64,000 nucleotides of DNA from Rhodoferax sp. (GCF_030653815.1 NZ_JAURYQ010000036.1:124001-188000), one strand, 5' to 3'. Shown: positions 10,487-21,411, counted from the first letter of the stretch. Notes: generated by a model from the sequence alone, not told the origin. Program-made: numbers and translations.

Positions 10487-11323
10487 TTATGTTGAGGGGT
10501 TGAATTGGCCGCCGCTGCAGCGTTCGATGCCCGCCAGGTCTCGGCGGGACTGTACTTGCATCAAACCTGCGGCGCTCAGCAAACCGCGTACGGACTCTGC
10601 TTGGTCGTAGCCGTGTTCCAGCAACAGCCAGCCACCGGGCGTCAGGTGGCTTGGCGCTTGGCTGATGATCTGGCGCAGGTCATCCAGGCCATCCGGACCG
10701 CTGCTGAGGGCTGGCGCTGGTTCAAATTGGAGCGCTGCCAAGTGTGGGTCGCGTTCTGCGATGTAGGGTGGGTTGGAGACGATGCAGTCAAACCGGGCTT
10801 CAGACGGGGGCAAGGCGTCAAACCAGGCACCCTGATGGAAGCTGACGTCCAGTTGGAGCCGCTGGGCATTGGTTTGGGCCACGGCCAGGGCGGCGGCGCT
10901 GAGGTCGCTGGCCTGGACATTGAGCGATGGCTGGCTGGCCTTGAGCGCCAGGGCGATGGCGCCGCTCCCGGTGCCCATGTCCAGGGCACGCTGTTGGCCT
11001 GCCAGCAGTTCCAGTGCCCAGGTGACCAAGGTTTCGGTATCGGGCCGGGGCACCAGCACACGGGTATCCACCTGCAGGTCGAGTCCAAAAAATTCCTTGT
11101 GGCCGGTCAGGTAGGCCAGCGGCTCGCCGGCCAGGCGACGCTGCAGCAGGGCTTCCAGGTTTGTGGCCAGGGTGGGCGATAGCAGCGCATCGTCGTGCGC
11201 CAGCAGCCAGCCGCGCTGGTGGCCAGGCCTGTCCAGCAGGTGCAACAGCAGCATTTGGGCATCCAGTCGATCCACGCCTCTGGATTGCAGGTTGGCCAAT
11301 GTTTGCCCTAGGGTCTGGTTCAT
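10487..11323 (-). CDS. prmC: Release factor glutamine methyltransferase
   Basis: SAM-dependent N5-glutamine methyltransferase that modifies the GGQ motif of RF1 and RF2. The 278-aa protein has a helical N-terminal substrate domain, the SAM motif DMGTGSGAIAL (115-125) and the catalytic NPPY (184-187) within SNPPYIAERDPHL. It sits 21 nt after prfA, its substrate's gene, the standard pairing. Confidence 0.95.
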   Translation of the reverse strand: MNQTLGQTLANLQSRGVDRLDAQMLLLHLLDRPGHQRGWLLAHDDALLSPTLATNLEALLQRRLAGEPLAYLTGHKEFFGLDLQVDTRVLVPRPDTETLVTWALELLAGQQRALDMGTGSGAIALALKASQPSLNVQASDLSAAALAVAQTNAQRLQLDVSFHQGAWFDALPPSEARFDCIVSNPPYIAERDPHLAALQFEPAPALSSGPDGLDDLRQIISQAPSHLTPGGWLLLEHGYDQAESVRGLLSAAGLMQVQSRRDLAGIERCSGGQFNPST

Positions 11324-11344
11324 TTTGATGGTCTTGGTTGCGGT

Positions 11345-12439
11345 TCAGGCATTGCGTTCGAGTGCCGCCAACTGCGCTGCGGCTTCATGGGCTTGCAACG
11401 CGTTGACCACATCGTCCAGGTCGCCCTCCATGATCGTGAGCAGTTTGTAGAGCGTCAGATTGATGCGGTGGTCGGTGAGTCGGCCTTGAGGAAAGTTGTA
11501 GGTGCGGATGCGATCGCTGCGGTCGCCGCTACCCACCAGACTCTTGCGCTCGGCAGCGTCTTTGGCAGCGCGTTCGCTGCGGTCTTTTTCCTGAATGCGG
11601 GCTGTCAGCACCTTGAGGGCTTGCGCCTTGTTGCTGTGCTGGCTACGGCCATCCTGGCATTCGGCCACGATGCCAGTCGGCAGGTGGGTGATACGAACCG
11701 CAGAGTCAGTTTTGTTGATGTGCTGGCCACCGGCGCCGCTGGCGCGGTAGGTGTCAATGCGCAAATCCGAGGGGTTGATCTTGATGGCCTCTGCCTCGTC
11801 GGGCTCGGCCAGCACGGCCACGGTGCAGGCGCTGGTGTGGATGCGGCCCTGGGTTTCCGTGACTGGCACGCGCTGGACCCGGTGACCGCCTGACTCGAAC
11901 TTGAGAGCACCATAGACATGGTCGCCGTCAACCTTGATGACGACTTCCTTGTAGCCGCCCAGCTCGCTGGCGGACTCACTGATGATTTCAGACTTCCAGC
12001 CGCGACGCTCGCAATAACGCAGGTACATGCGCGCCAGATCAGCGGCAAACAGGGCAGATTCGTCGCCGCCGGTGCCGGCGCGAATTTCCACAAAGGCATT
12101 GCGTGCGTCATCGGGGTCTTTGGGCAGCAGCATGCGTTGCAACTCGGTCTCAAGCTGATGCAGCTCGGCCCTGGCGTCCTCCATTTCTTCTTGGGCCATC
12201 GCCGCCATGTCTGCGTCGTCAGCACTGCCGGCCAGCAACTCCTCGGCCGCGGCCAAGTCGGCCTCGCGCTGTTGGTAGCGTTGCCAGCGGGTTGCCACGG
12301 CGGCCACCTCGGTGTGTTCGCGTGACAGCAACAGAAATTGCGCCATGTCGCTCATGATGTCGGGTCGGGACAGCAAAAACTCCAGCTCGCCCAGGCGGTC
12401 GGCATAACGGACAAGTTGTTGGCGAAGAAAGGTTTTCAT
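11345..12439 (-). CDS. prfA: Peptide chain release factor 1
   Basis: RF1 terminates translation at UAG and UAA. It is 364 aa. The codon-recognition PxT motif is PVT (192-194) and the catalytic GGQ is at 237-239 in [17 protein letters not shown] coiled-coil N-terminal domain covers residues 1-105. It is separated from hemA by 145 bp containing a repeat, and followed closely by prmC. Confidence 0.97.
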   Translation of the reverse strand: MKTFLRQQLVRYADRLGELEFLLSRPDIMSDMAQFLLLSREHTEVAAVATRWQRYQQREADLAAAEELLAGSADDADMAAMAQEEMEDARAELHQLETELQRMLLPKDPDDARNAFVEIRAGTGGDESALFAADLARMYLRYCERRGWKSEIISESASELGGYKEVVIKVDGDHVYGALKFESGGHRVQRVPVTETQGRIHTSACTVAVLAEPDEAEAIKINPSDLRIDTYRASGAGGQHINKTDSAVRITHLPTGIVAECQDGRSQHSNKAQALKVLTARIQEKDRSERAAKDAAERKSLVGSGDRSDRIRTYNFPQGRLTDHRINLTLYKLLTIMEGDLDDVVNALQAHEAAAQLAALERNA

Positions 12440-12495
12440 GGACGTTGCGAGGATGAGGGCAGGAAGAAGGGGAGGTCAGACACGTCTGGTATCGT

Positions 12496-12565
12496 GTCAT
12501 TGGGAGCGCAGCGTGGCAGTCCAGGGGCTTGGGACCGGTCACGTCGCTGCGCTGACCGCAATGAC
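12496..12565. repeat. Imperfect inverted repeat between hemA and prfA (REP-like)
   Basis: GTCATTGGGAGCGCAGCG (12496-12513) is matched by the complement of 12545-12565 with a 3-nt gap, giving a roughly 70-nt stem-loop. The arms resemble the dispersed palindromes that read 'TCATTGCGAGCG...CGCAATGA' in many GC-rich genomes. It lies wholly in the hemA-prfA gap. Confidence 0.5.
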
Positions 12566-12584
12566 GAAGCGGCAGGCAGCGCCG

Positions 12585-13844
12585 CTAACGCTCTTTGCGC
12601 AAAAAGAAATGCTGCACTGCGGCGCTGGCGCGCTCGCGGGTGTGGCTGTCGCCACCGCGCAGTTCCGCCATGGCACCGTGTAGCATTTTTTGTGTGAGGC
12701 CTTTGCTGAGGGCTTCCAGCACCGCGTCCACGTCTTCCCCTTTGGCCAGCAATTTGCGGGCGCGTGCAATCTCACTGGCACGCCATTCATCGGCCTGAGC
12801 GTTGAGTTGCTGGATCAAAGGCACCGTGCTGCGCTGCTCGATCCAGTGCAGGAAGCTTTGGACCCCGGCGTCCACAATGGCTTCGGCCTGGGCCACGGCA
12901 GCTTGTCGGTTGGCTTGCGCGGTTTGCACCACGCCGGCCAGGTCATCCACGGTATAGAGGTAGACATCTTCCAGCGCCTTGACCTCGATCTCGATGTCGC
13001 GCGGTACCGCCAGATCGACCATGAACATGGGTCGGTGGCGACGTGTTTTGAGGGCACGTTCGACCGACCCCAGCCCGATCAGGGGCAGGGTGCTGGCGGT
13101 GCAACTGATGACTGCATCAAATTCATGCAAACGGTCCGGCAGGTCGGCCAGACGCATCACTTCCGCTCCAAATTTGGCTGCAAGCTCTTCGCCGCGTGCC
13201 AGGGTGCGGTTGGCAATGGCGATGCTTTTCGGGCTCTTGGCAGCAAAGTGGGTGGCGCACAGGTCAATCATTTCGCCAGCACCAACAAACAGAACTCTGA
13301 CCTCGCTCAGGTCTTCAAACAGTTGCCCGGCCAGGCGCACGGCGGCGGCGGCCATGCTGATCGAGTGGGCACCGATTTCGGTTGAGGTGCGGACTTCCTT
13401 GGCGACCGCAAACGAGCGCTGAAAAAGCTGACTCAGCGTGGTGCCCAAGGCGCCGGCCGCCTCGGCGGCACGCACGGCATCCTTGATCTGGCCCAGAATC
13501 TGCGGCTCGCCCAGCACCATCGAATCGAGTCCGCTGGCAACCCGGAAAGCGTGTCGTGCCGCCAGGCCGTCGTTGAGCGTGTAGGAATGGGCGCGCAACA
13601 GCTCGGCAGGCACGCCACCGCATTGCGCCAGCCAAGCCAGGGTGGGTTCCAGTTGGGCTTGTTCGCCGGCACAATAAATTTCCGTGCGGTTGCAGGTGGA
13701 GATCAGGGCGGCTTCTGGCACGCGGGTCAGGGCGCCGCGCAAGGCATGCAAAGTGGGTTCGACCTGGTCGATGGCGAACGCAAACCGGCCGCGCAGATCG
13801 AGCGGTGCGGTGGTGTGATTGATGCCTAATGCCCAGACTGCCAT
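12585..13844 (-). CDS. hemA: Glutamyl-tRNA reductase
   Basis: Reduces glutamyl-tRNA to glutamate-1-semialdehyde, the first step of C5 tetrapyrrole synthesis. The 419-aa protein starts [18 protein letters not shown]. The catalytic cysteine is in STCNRTE (Cys51), the NADPH domain has [12 protein letters not shown], and a C-terminal dimerisation helix follows. It heads the hemA-prfA-prmC-slyX-grxD strand; haem, like glutaredoxin, links to iron metabolism. Confidence 0.96.
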   Translation of the reverse strand: MAVWALGINHTTAPLDLRGRFAFAIDQVEPTLHALRGALTRVPEAALISTCNRTEIYCAGEQAQLEPTLAWLAQCGGVPAELLRAHSYTLNDGLAARHAFRVASGLDSMVLGEPQILGQIKDAVRAAEAAGALGTTLSQLFQRSFAVAKEVRTSTEIGAHSISMAAAAVRLAGQLFEDLSEVRVLFVGAGEMIDLCATHFAAKSPKSIAIANRTLARGEELAAKFGAEVMRLADLPDRLHEFDAVISCTASTLPLIGLGSVERALKTRRHRPMFMVDLAVPRDIEIEVKALEDVYLYTVDDLAGVVQTAQANRQAAVAQAEAIVDAGVQSFLHWIEQRSTVPLIQQLNAQADEWRASEIARARKLLAKGEDVDAVLEALSKGLTQKMLHGAMAELRGGDSHTRERASAAVQHFFLRKER

Positions 13845-13915
13845 GCTTGAATTATAAAATCAGCCATTATGTGCTTTGACCTGTATCATTTTTTCTTTTC
13901 CCTTGAGGTGGCCTG

Positions 13916-14185
13916 ATGGGACCGCTCGACCTGCTGAACCATGCTGTCAATTTTGCGGCCCCGGCTTTTTGGCTGGCCTTGCTGCTCCCGTGGCTGGCCC
14001 CGTTGTTGACCGGAAAAAGGGCCTCGGCTTATTCCCGACCCAGGCAGTTTGGACTCCTATTTGCAGCAGGTCTGGTGGTGCTGGCGCTCGGCTTGGTGCT
14101 GTTGGGCCAGGATGGCAAGATGCTGACTTATCTGGCCTTGGTCGCCACGGCCGCTTCCGGCCAATGGTTCATGCGCAAAGGCTGA
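13916..14185 (+). CDS. Small integral membrane protein, function unknown
   Basis: An 89-aa protein with three predicted membrane segments (about 10-30, 44-63 and 68-85) and a basic loop KRASAYSRPRQ. I do not recognise a family. The ATG follows TTGAGGTGGCCTG, which offers a weak GAGG Shine-Dalgarno. Its last 17 nt overlap the end of ugpQ on the other strand. The gene diverges from hemA. Confidence 0.6.
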   Translation: MGPLDLLNHAVNFAAPAFWLALLLPWLAPLLTGKRASAYSRPRQFGLLFAAGLVVLALGLVLLGQDGKMLTYLALVATAASGQWFMRKG

Positions 14186-14945
14186 CCGGCGCAAACAGGT
14201 CGATCCGATCGGTGATGATGCCGTCGATATCCAGGTCCAGCAGGCGCCGGGCTGCGGCTTCTTCGTTGACGGTGTAACTCAGGGTCTTGAAACCAGCACT
14301 TTGAGCCTGCGTGACGCTGACCTGATCCCACAACACATGGTCACAGATGATGGCGACACAGCCCAGGCGTTGCGCGGTTTCCAGCCAGCCAGGCCAAAGT
14401 GCCTCAAGCAGCAGACCCCGTGGCAACTCAGGCTGGGCCGCCATGGCCGCCTCCAGGGCTGGCACCTCAAAGGACGTCAGCAACGGCGGCACGCTGGCGT
14501 TTTGCCACAGCCGTGCGACGTGTCGGGCCACCACGTCACCGGTCTGACGCTCCTGGCCCGGCGAGGGTTTGATTTCGATATTGATGCAGTACCCATTGCG
14601 TAAGCAAAAGCGGGCAATGGCGTCCAGGGTGGGCAAAGGCTCGCCGGCAAAGCGGCGCGAATGCCAACTGCCGGCATCGAGCTGGGCCAGTACGCCCCAG
14701 GGATGGTTGCCGGCGATCACATCGCTGTTGGCCCCCAGCTTTTCCGCGGCATCGGTGGTGCGGGTCAGGCTGTCGTCGTGCAGCAAAAAGGGCACGCCGT
14801 CACTGCTCAGTTTGACATCGCACTCGAACATGCGATAGCCGTGGCTGGCCCCCAGCCGAAAGGCCGCCAGGGTGTTCTCCGGGGCCAGTTGGCCAGCGCC
14901 GCGGTGGGCGATCCAGCGCGGGTAAGGCCAAGGGCTGGGCGGCAT
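14169..14945 (-). CDS. ugpQ: Glycerophosphodiester phosphodiesterase
   Basis: GDPD-family TIM-barrel enzyme cleaving glycerophosphodiesters to glycerol-3-phosphate and an alcohol. Its 258 aa include IAHRGAGQLAPENT (His14, Arg15), the metal ligands in FECDVKLSSDG (Glu41, Asp43) and LHDDSLTRTT (His56). There is no signal peptide, so it is the cytoplasmic UgpQ type. It lies 12 nt downstream of lysS and is probably cotranscribed. Confidence 0.92.
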   Translation of the reverse strand: MPPSPWPYPRWIAHRGAGQLAPENTLAAFRLGASHGYRMFECDVKLSSDGVPFLLHDDSLTRTTDAAEKLGANSDVIAGNHPWGVLAQLDAGSWHSRRFAGEPLPTLDAIARFCLRNGYCINIEIKPSPGQERQTGDVVARHVARLWQNASVPPLLTSFEVPALEAAMAAQPELPRGLLLEALWPGWLETAQRLGCVAIICDHVLWDQVSVTQAQSAGFKTLSYTVNEEAAARRLLDLDIDGIITDRIDLFAPVSLCA

Positions 14946-14957
14946 GGGCTATTTTTC

Positions 14958-16532
14958 TCAGGCTTCGCGGCGCAGGGCCGGGAACAGGATCACGTCGCGG
15001 ATGCTGCTGCTGTCGGTGAGCAGCATCATCAGCCGGTCCAGACCCACGCCGCAGCCGCCGGTGGGCGGCATGCCGTACTCCAGGGCGCGAATGAAGTCAT
15101 GGTCGTAATACATGGCTTCATCGTCGCCCTCATCCTTGGCGGCGACCTGCGCCTGGAAGCGGGCGGCTTGCTCCTCGGCATCGTTCAACTCGCTGAAGCC
15201 ATTGCCGAATTCGCGACCCGTGATGTAGAGCTCGAAGCGCTCGGTCACTTCCGGACGGCTGTCGTTGGCGCGCGCCAGTGGCGAGATTTCGGTCGGGTGC
15301 TCCATGATGAAGGTCGGTTGCCAGAGTTGCTCTTCGACGGTTTCTTCAAAGTACAGCACCTGCAAGCTGGGCAGGCTGCGGGTGGAAATGTGGTGTTTGG
15401 CCTCTGTGATGCCGAGTTTGGGCAGCACGGAGCGCAGCCATGCGGCGCTATTGACCTTCAAGCCCGAACCGTCGTCAAGCATCTGGCCTGCCTCGGTGTA
15501 CTTGCAGATGGCCTCGGTGATGGTCAGGCGCTCAAAGGGCTTGCTCACATCCACCGCCTTGCCCGCGTAGCTGAGCTGCAGGGTGCCCAGGGCGCGTTGC
15601 GCGGCATCACGAATCAAGGCTTCGGTGAAGGTCATGAGGTCCTGGTAGTCCCAGTACGCCGCATAGAACTCCATCATGGTGAATTCAGGGTTGTGCCGCA
15701 CGCTGATGCCTTCGTTGCGGAAGCTGCGGTTGATCTCAAACACGCGGTCAAAGCCGCCAACGATCAGGCGCTTGAGGTAGAGCTCGGGCGCAATGCGCAA
15801 GAACATCTGCTGGTCCAGCGCATTGTGGTGGGTGGTGAAGGGCTTGGCATTGGCGCCGCCCGGAATCGGGTGCAGCATGGGAGTTTCAACTTCAAGGAAG
15901 TTGTGCGCCACCATGAATTCACGAATGCCCGACACGGCCTTGCTGCGCGCCACGAAGCGCTTGCGTGTGTCTTCGTCGGTCATCAGGTCGACATAACGCT
16001 GGCGGTACTTGATCTCCTGGTCGGCCATGCCGTGAAACTTGTCGGGCATCGGGCGCAGGCTTTTGGTCAACAGGCGGATGCTGCTGGCGTGAATGGAGAG
16101 CTCGCCGGTCTTGGTTTTGAAGACCAGACCTTCGGCGGCCACGATGTCGCCCAGATCCCAATGCTTGAAACCGGCGTAAACATCGGCCCCCACATCTTCT
16201 CCCTTGATGTAGATCTGGATCCGCCCGGTGCTGTCTTGCAGCGTGGCAAAACTGGCCTTGCCCATGACACGCTTGAGCATCATGCGACCGGCCACTTTGG
16301 CCTTGGTGCCTTGTTCAGTCAAACCTTCGGGCGTTTGCCCGGCGTGTGCCAGAAACAGGTCGGCGGCATGGTCGGCGGGCTTGAAGTCGTTCGGGAAGGC
16401 AACGCCCTTGCCCTCAAGCTGCGCCTGGCGCAAGGCCTTGAGTTTCTCGCGGCGCTCCAGGATCAACTGGTTTTCATCCTGCGCAACGGGATGGAGGGAG
16501 GGGTCGGTGGTGTGGTCAGACATGTGGGTCAT
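14958..16532 (-). CDS. lysS: Lysyl-tRNA synthetase, class II
   Basis: 524-aa class IIb synthetase. It has an OB-fold anticodon-binding domain (about 75-180, [19 protein letters not shown]), motif 2 in [20 protein letters not shown] and motif 3 in [16 protein letters not shown] near the C-terminus. Two in-frame ATGs (codons 1 and 4) are possible starts and neither has a strong Shine-Dalgarno. It diverges from the YggT gene. Confidence 0.97.
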   Translation of the reverse strand: MTHMSDHTTDPSLHPVAQDENQLILERREKLKALRQAQLEGKGVAFPNDFKPADHAADLFLAHAGQTPEGLTEQGTKAKVAGRMMLKRVMGKASFATLQDSTGRIQIYIKGEDVGADVYAGFKHWDLGDIVAAEGLVFKTKTGELSIHASSIRLLTKSLRPMPDKFHGMADQEIKYRQRYVDLMTDEDTRKRFVARSKAVSGIREFMVAHNFLEVETPMLHPIPGGANAKPFTTHHNALDQQMFLRIAPELYLKRLIVGGFDRVFEINRSFRNEGISVRHNPEFTMMEFYAAYWDYQDLMTFTEALIRDAAQRALGTLQLSYAGKAVDVSKPFERLTITEAICKYTEAGQMLDDGSGLKVNSAAWLRSVLPKLGITEAKHHISTRSLPSLQVLYFEETVEEQLWQPTFIMEHPTEISPLARANDSRPEVTERFELYITGREFGNGFSELNDAEEQAARFQAQVAAKDEGDDEAMYYDHDFIRALEYGMPPTGGCGVGLDRLMMLLTDSSSIRDVILFPALRREA

Positions 16533-16661
16533 TCATAAAAGCTGCATTCACGCCATCAAGCGGGCAGCAAAACAAAGGCGGTTTCGACAGAACCTCACAT
16601 TTTAAGAGCTAGCGCGCCGCTCGTTATCATTGCCGCTGCTTCTCAAACCTGCAGTGATGCC

Positions 16662-17228
16662 ATGCTTTATCAGATTATTTCCCTGTTGCTTGAGGTCGTG
16701 GTGGGCGTGGTGGGTGGTGCCTGCCTGCTGCGGCTGTACATGCAGTTCCTGCGCATCCCGATGTCGGCCCGCTCGGGCAACCCGCTGGGGCGCTTTGTCT
16801 TTGCGCTGACCGACTGGATCGTGCTGCCATTGCGCCGCGTGTTGCCGTCGGTGGGTGCGCTGGACACGGCGAGCCTGGTCGCAGCTATTTTGCTGCAGTT
16901 GGCCAAATTCGGCTTGCTTTGGCTCATTGCCGGTGCCGGCGGTGGTCTGTTTGTGTTGCCGTTGCTGGCGGTGTTCGGCTTGCTGAGCATGGCCATCACG
17001 GGCTTGACGGTGGTCGTGATTGTGTATGCTGTGTTGTCCTGGGTACCTACCTCGTCGGTCATCAGTGACGTGATGGCGCGTTTGGTCGAGCCGCTGTTGC
17101 GTCCCATTCGCCGCATCTTGCCTTTGGTGGGCGGCATTGATTTGTCGCCCCTGGTGCTGCTGCTGATTTTGCAAATTGCAGCCATTGTGCTGGGCGGCTT
17201 GCAGGCAGGTGTTTTGGGCGGTGCTTGA
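16662..17228 (+). CDS. YggT-family membrane protein
   Basis: 188-aa integral membrane protein with two YggT repeats. Each repeat consists of a hydrophobic helix, a PLR(R/P)xLP-type loop (VLPLRRVLPSVGALD and LLRPIRRILPLVGGIDLSPL) and a second helix. Members have been linked to osmotic tolerance and to division or factor assembly, but no biochemical role is established. It is convergent with the DEAD-box helicase, a terminator lying between. Confidence 0.88.
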   Translation: MLYQIISLLLEVVVGVVGGACLLRLYMQFLRIPMSARSGNPLGRFVFALTDWIVLPLRRVLPSVGALDTASLVAAILLQLAKFGLLWLIAGAGGGLFVLPLLAVFGLLSMAITGLTVVVIVYAVLSWVPTSSVISDVMARLVEPLLRPIRRILPLVGGIDLSPLVLLLILQIAAIVLGGLQAGVLGGA

Positions 17229-17274
17229 CCAGTGCTCCCGGCGATCCCTGTCGTTGCGTAGCGCACCCGGGCGC

Positions 17275-17306
17275 AAAAAAGCCCGCTGACTTTTCAATCA
17301 GCGGGC
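17275..17306 (-). terminator. Terminator of the DEAD-box helicase gene
   Basis: GCCCGCTGA (17281-17289) and TCAGCGGGC (17298-17306) form a perfect 9-bp stem with an 8-nt loop. On the minus strand TTTTTT (complement of 17275-17280) follows directly. It lies 22 nt beyond the helicase stop. Confidence 0.85.
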
Positions 17307-17327
17307 TTGGTCAGCTGTCAGGTCTGA

Positions 17328-19217
17328 TCAGCGGTCGTTTTTGGAAAAACGTTTTTGTGCGTCACGCGGTACAAACACTTTGCCACCACCCGCGGGTTTG
17401 GCAAATGCGGGTTTACCGAAGGGTGGCTTGCGGGCAGCAAAATCACCGCGGGGTGCTGCCCCAGCGTTGCGGTCGCTGGCAAAGCGGTCGTTGAAACCAC
17501 CCTTGCGTTCGTAGTTGAAACCTTCACGTGGCGCGCTTTCGCGTGGGGCAAATGAGCGGTCTTCGCGGCCGGCAAAACCGCCGCCGTTGTTGTTCGGGAA
17601 ATTACCAGCGCCCACCATGCGGGGGCCACTGGCATTGCGGTCGCCGAAGCCGCCACGTGGCGCGTCAAAGTTGCCACGTGGCGCGTCAAAGCCACCGCTG
17701 CGGCCACCGCCACCAAATTTGCGGTCACGGCTGTTGAAGTCGCCACCACCCCGGTTGTCGCGGCCGCCAAAGCTGTTGGGACGTGACTCGGGAATGCGCT
17801 GCTTGGGTTCCAGGCCTGGCACCACTTCGGCCTTGATGGGCTGGCGGTTGAACGATTCGATGTCAAAAATCTTGCGGCGATCACGCAATTCGGCGAAGGT
17901 CACGGCCAGGCCGTCACGGCCAGCACGACCGGTACGGCCAATGCGGTGGGTGTAGTCTTCGGCTTTCATCGGCAGGCCAAAGTTGAACACGTGGGTGACC
18001 GTGGGCACGTCAATGCCGCGGGCTGCCACATCGGTCGCCACCAGGATCTGCACCTGGCCCTGGCGCAGTGCCATCAGGCGGCGGTTGCGCAGACCCTGGC
18101 TCAGGGCACCGTGCAAGGCGACGGCATCGAAGCCATCTTGTTGCAGGTCGTTGGCCAGACCATCACATTCAATTTGCGTGCTGGCAAAAACGATGGCCTG
18201 GTTGATCGTGGTGTCGCGCAGCCAATGGTCGAGCAATTTGCGCTTGTGCTGGGCGTTGTCAGCCCAGAACAGCACTTGCTTGATGTTGGCGTGTTTTTCT
18301 TGCGGACTGTCGATGGTGATGCGCTGGGGTTCGCGCATCACGCGGGAAGCCAGTTGCTGAATGCGCGGCGCAAAGGTGGCGCTGAACATCATGGTTTGCT
18401 TGCGGTCAATGGTGAGCTGGTTGATTTCAGCCAGGTCATCCGAGAAGCCAAGATCCAGCATGCGGTCGGCTTCGTCGACCACCAGGAACTGCACCTGGTC
18501 GAGCTTGATTTGCATGGAGCGCTGCAGGTCCAGCAGACGGCCTGGAGTAGCCACCACCAGATTGGCGTTTTGCAGCTTGGCAATCTGCAATTGGTAAGGC
18601 ATGCCGCCCACGATGTTGGCCACGCGCAGACCACGGCAATGTTGCACCAGGTCAATCGCGTCGTGGGCGACTTGCTGTGCCAGTTCGCGGGTTGGGCAAA
18701 CAATCAGCGCACCCGGGGTGGGGGCACTGAAATGACGCGGGTTGGTCGGGTCTTTGCGCTTGGCACGCTTTGGCGGAGCTTCGCCTTTTTCAGCGGCCTC
18801 AGCCACAGCGCGCTCGTAGTCAGCGCGGGCATCGATTTCAATTTGTTCTTGCTGCTTGAGCAAGGTGTGCAACACGGGCAACAGAAAAGCAGCTGTTTTG
18901 CCGCTACCGGTCTGGCTTGACACCATCAGGTCGACAAATTTGGCAGCCTTGCCCTCAGTGGGCACGCCTTGCATGGCGAGCGGAATTGTTTTCAGCTGCA
19001 CCGTGGTCGGTTGGGTAAAGCCCAGGTCTTTCACGGCAGCAATCAGCTCCGGGGCCAGGCCCAGGGTGACAAAACCGTTGGGAATGTCTTCAACCACGGG
19101 GGCTGCTGCCTCGGTGGCGTCAATCGTATCAACGCCATCGTGTGGCAGCAAGTTGATGTCGTTGGAAAGGTTTTCGGCAGACGAAAGTTCGCCAGCCGCT
19201 AAAGAAGCGTCAGTCAT
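17328..19217 (-). CDS. DEAD-box ATP-dependent RNA helicase
   Basis: 629-aa RhlE/DbpA-like RNA helicase. Motif I is SSQTGSGKTA (100-109), motif II VVDEADRMLD with DEAD at 248-251, motif III SAT (279-281), and motif VI HRIGRTGRAGR (424-434). There is a charged insertion of about 45 residues after motif I (KQQEQIEIDARADYERAVA onward). From about 475 the tail is rich in Gly, Arg, Asn and Phe, including a tandem FDAPRG, as in RNA-binding RGG tails. The paralogue cannot be named safely. A 261-bp region without a gene precedes the start. Confidence 0.93.
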   Translation of the reverse strand: MTDASLAAGELSSAENLSNDINLLPHDGVDTIDATEAAAPVVEDIPNGFVTLGLAPELIAAVKDLGFTQPTTVQLKTIPLAMQGVPTEGKAAKFVDLMVSSQTGSGKTAAFLLPVLHTLLKQQEQIEIDARADYERAVAEAAEKGEAPPKRAKRKDPTNPRHFSAPTPGALIVCPTRELAQQVAHDAIDLVQHCRGLRVANIVGGMPYQLQIAKLQNANLVVATPGRLLDLQRSMQIKLDQVQFLVVDEADRMLDLGFSDDLAEINQLTIDRKQTMMFSATFAPRIQQLASRVMREPQRITIDSPQEKHANIKQVLFWADNAQHKRKLLDHWLRDTTINQAIVFASTQIECDGLANDLQQDGFDAVALHGALSQGLRNRRLMALRQGQVQILVATDVAARGIDVPTVTHVFNFGLPMKAEDYTHRIGRTGRAGRDGLAVTFAELRDRRKIFDIESFNRQPIKAEVVPGLEPKQRIPESRPNSFGGRDNRGGGDFNSRDRKFGGGGRSGGFDAPRGNFDAPRGGFGDRNASGPRMVGAGNFPNNNGGGFAGREDRSFAPRESAPREGFNYERKGGFNDRFASDRNAGAAPRGDFAARKPPFGKPAFAKPAGGGKVFVPRDAQKRFSKNDR

Positions 19218-19478
19218 GGAATGTCCTCATACGCGAAGCCCCGCAAGTTGTGCGGTGGATCCGTGTGGTGGTTAAAAAACATCAACCATCAAACGGAACC
19301 GGCTTTGACTCAACAAGGTGAGTGCGTCTGGAAGCAGGGGGTCTTTTTGAGGCAGGTTGGAAATCAACCTGGCTGCAGACCCAGTGAATGTTGGGAGATG
19401 TGCAAAATTCGCTGCTATTTCAGCGAAGCCGCAAATTATGCCATGAATTCGGGTTTCTACTTATGTATCTTGCGAAAT

Positions 19479-20069
19479 TTATTCAGCGGGCAGGTTCAGG
19501 AAGTGCTTGCGGTAGTGTTCCAGCTCGTCAATGGACTCATGCACATCAGCCAGGGCCGTATGACGTTGCTTTTTCTTGAAACTCTTGTAGACCGTCGGCG
19601 CCCAGCGCTTGGACAGTTCCTTGAGCGTGCTCACGTCCAGGTTGCGGTAGTGAAAAAATGCTTCCAGCCTGGGCATGTATTTGGCCAGGAAGCGCCGGTC
19701 CTGGCCAATGCTGTTGCCGCACATGGGGGCGCCGCTCTTGGGTACGTAATGCGCCAGAAACTGGAGCAGTATTTTCTCGGCTTCCTCTTCCTTCACGGTG
19801 GATGCCTTGACCTTGTCGATCAGGCCGCTTTTGCCGTGCGTGCCCTTGTTCCATTTGTCCATCTTGTCGAGCAACTCGTCGCTCTGATGGATCACCAACA
19901 CCGGGCCCTCGATGCGCCGGGTCAAATGGGCGTCGGTGACGATCACCGCAATTTCAATGATGCGCTCCTGCTCCGGGTTTAGCCCCGTCATCTCGCAGTC
20001 CAGCCAGACCAGGTTGAGATCCGATTTGGCCAGGGGTGGTGATTCGATGGGGGTGTTGGCGTGGTGCAT
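19479..20069 (-). CDS. orn: Oligoribonuclease
   Basis: DEDDh 3'-5' exonuclease that degrades 2-5-nt RNAs and pGpG. With the start at 20069 it is 196 aa. Acidic residues Asp24 and Glu26 are in WLDCEMTGL, Asp124 in GQDRRF, His170 and Asp175 in [11 protein letters not shown]. The open frame extends 65 codons upstream into the divergent M48 gene, but the chosen ATG matches family length. It is divergent from the M48 protease gene with 37 bp between starts. Confidence 0.95.
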   Translation of the reverse strand: MHHANTPIESPPLAKSDLNLVWLDCEMTGLNPEQERIIEIAVIVTDAHLTRRIEGPVLVIHQSDELLDKMDKWNKGTHGKSGLIDKVKASTVKEEEAEKILLQFLAHYVPKSGAPMCGNSIGQDRRFLAKYMPRLEAFFHYRNLDVSTLKELSKRWAPTVYKSFKKKQRHTALADVHESIDELEHYRKHFLNLPAE

Positions 20070-20106
20070 GGGGCAAATTGTCGCCGATGACCTAAACTTG
20101 CCCGCC

Positions 20107-21396
20107 ATGACTGACACGCTTCTCTCTGCTTCACTTGTACTGTCCTCGGTTTTTGCCGCTGCTCTGGCCTTGAGTCTGGTGCTCAGGTTCTGGCTGGCCT
20201 CGCGCCAGATTCGCCATGTGGCACTGCACCGTGACGCGGTACCAGCGGCTTTTGCGCACACCATCTCCCTGGCGGCGCATCAAAAAGCCGCCGACTACAC
20301 CGTGGCCAAAGCACGCCTCGGGCTGATTGAAATCGCGCTGGGTGCGGCGGTGCTGCTGGCTTGGACTTTGATGGGCGGGCTCTCGGCACTGAATCAAGCG
20401 CTGACCCAGTTCACGGGTCAGGGCATGGCGCAGCAATTGGGCTTGATGGTGGCCTTTGTGGTGATCAGTGGGGCCATCGATTTGCCGATGTCCTGGTACC
20501 AGACATTTGTGTTGGAACAGCGCTTTGGCTTCAACAAGATGACGTTCAGGCTGTGGCTGGCTGACCTGCTCAAGGGTGGGTTGATCGGCGCCTTGATCGG
20601 GCTGCCGATCGCTGCTTTGATTCTCTGGATGATGGCTGCCGCCGGTAGCCTGTGGTGGTTGTGGGCCTGGCTGTTCTGGATGGGGTTCAACCTGTTGCTG
20701 TTGGTGATCTACCCCACCTTGATTGCGCCCCTGTTCAACAAGTTTGCGCCGCTGGAAGACGTAACCTTAAAGGCCCGTGTGACGGCCTTGATGCAGCGCT
20801 GCGGTTTTTCTGCCAAGGGCTTGTTCGTGATGGACGGCAGCAAGCGCAGCGCGCACGCCAATGCCTATTTCACCGGTTTTGGGGCGGCCAAGCGCGTGGT
20901 TTTTTACGACACACTGCTGGCCAAGCTGAGCGCGCCCGAGGTGGATGCGGTGCTGGCCCATGAGCTGGGCCATTTCAAGCACAAGCACATCATCAAACGC
21001 ATCATTTCCATGTTTGCCCTGAGCCTGGCTGGCTTTGCCTTGCTGGGCTATCTGACCGGCCAAGTCTGGTTTTACACGGGCTTGGGGGTACAGCCCAATC
21101 TGGCAACCAGCAATGATGTGCTGGCCTTGCTGCTGTTCATGCTGGCGCTGCCGGTGTTCAGCTTTTTCATTGCCCCGCTGTTTGCACAAGTGTCACGCAA
21201 GCACGAGTTTGAGGCTGATGCTTATGCCGTCGGGCAAACCAGTGCGCAGGATCTTTCCAGCGCACTGCTCAAGCTCTATGAAGACAATGCCTCCACCCTG
21301 ACACCAGACCCTCTGTATGTCAGCTTTTATTATTCGCACCCGGGTGCCTCGGAGCGGCTGGCGCGCATGCACGGTTCGGTTCCGGCGGCTGCCTGA
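20107..21396 (+). CDS. M48 family (Ste24/CAAX-protease-like) metalloprotease
   Basis: 429-aa membrane zinc protease. Several hydrophobic segments occupy the first 210 residues. The zinc motif HELGH is at 285-289 ([13 protein letters not shown]) and the third ligand is in [11 protein letters not shown]. The region [22 protein letters not shown] is typical of Ste24 homologues. The start at 20107 is chosen over an upstream overlap with orn. The PCD gene follows 15 nt later and then rsgA, a recurrent betaproteobacterial cluster. Confidence 0.92.
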   Translation: MTDTLLSASLVLSSVFAAALALSLVLRFWLASRQIRHVALHRDAVPAAFAHTISLAAHQKAADYTVAKARLGLIEIALGAAVLLAWTLMGGLSALNQALTQFTGQGMAQQLGLMVAFVVISGAIDLPMSWYQTFVLEQRFGFNKMTFRLWLADLLKGGLIGALIGLPIAALILWMMAAAGSLWWLWAWLFWMGFNLLLLVIYPTLIAPLFNKFAPLEDVTLKARVTALMQRCGFSAKGLFVMDGSKRSAHANAYFTGFGAAKRVVFYDTLLAKLSAPEVDAVLAHELGHFKHKHIIKRIISMFALSLAGFALLGYLTGQVWFYTGLGVQPNLATSNDVLALLLFMLALPVFSFFIAPLFAQVSRKHEFEADAYAVGQTSAQDLSSALLKLYEDNASTLTPDPLYVSFYYSHPGASERLARMHGSVPAAA

Positions 21397-21411
21397 TTTA
21401 TTTCAACCAAC

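Noticed and set aside
14661..16538. A 625-aa plus-strand open frame
   Set aside because: It is the antisense shadow of lysS and ugpQ in GC-rich DNA; no protein family is recognisable and the opposite strand encodes clear enzymes.
19218..19478. Gene or riboswitch in the 261-bp gap between the DEAD-box helicase and orn
   Set aside because: No credible ORF and no recognised structured RNA; probably the helicase promoter and leader.
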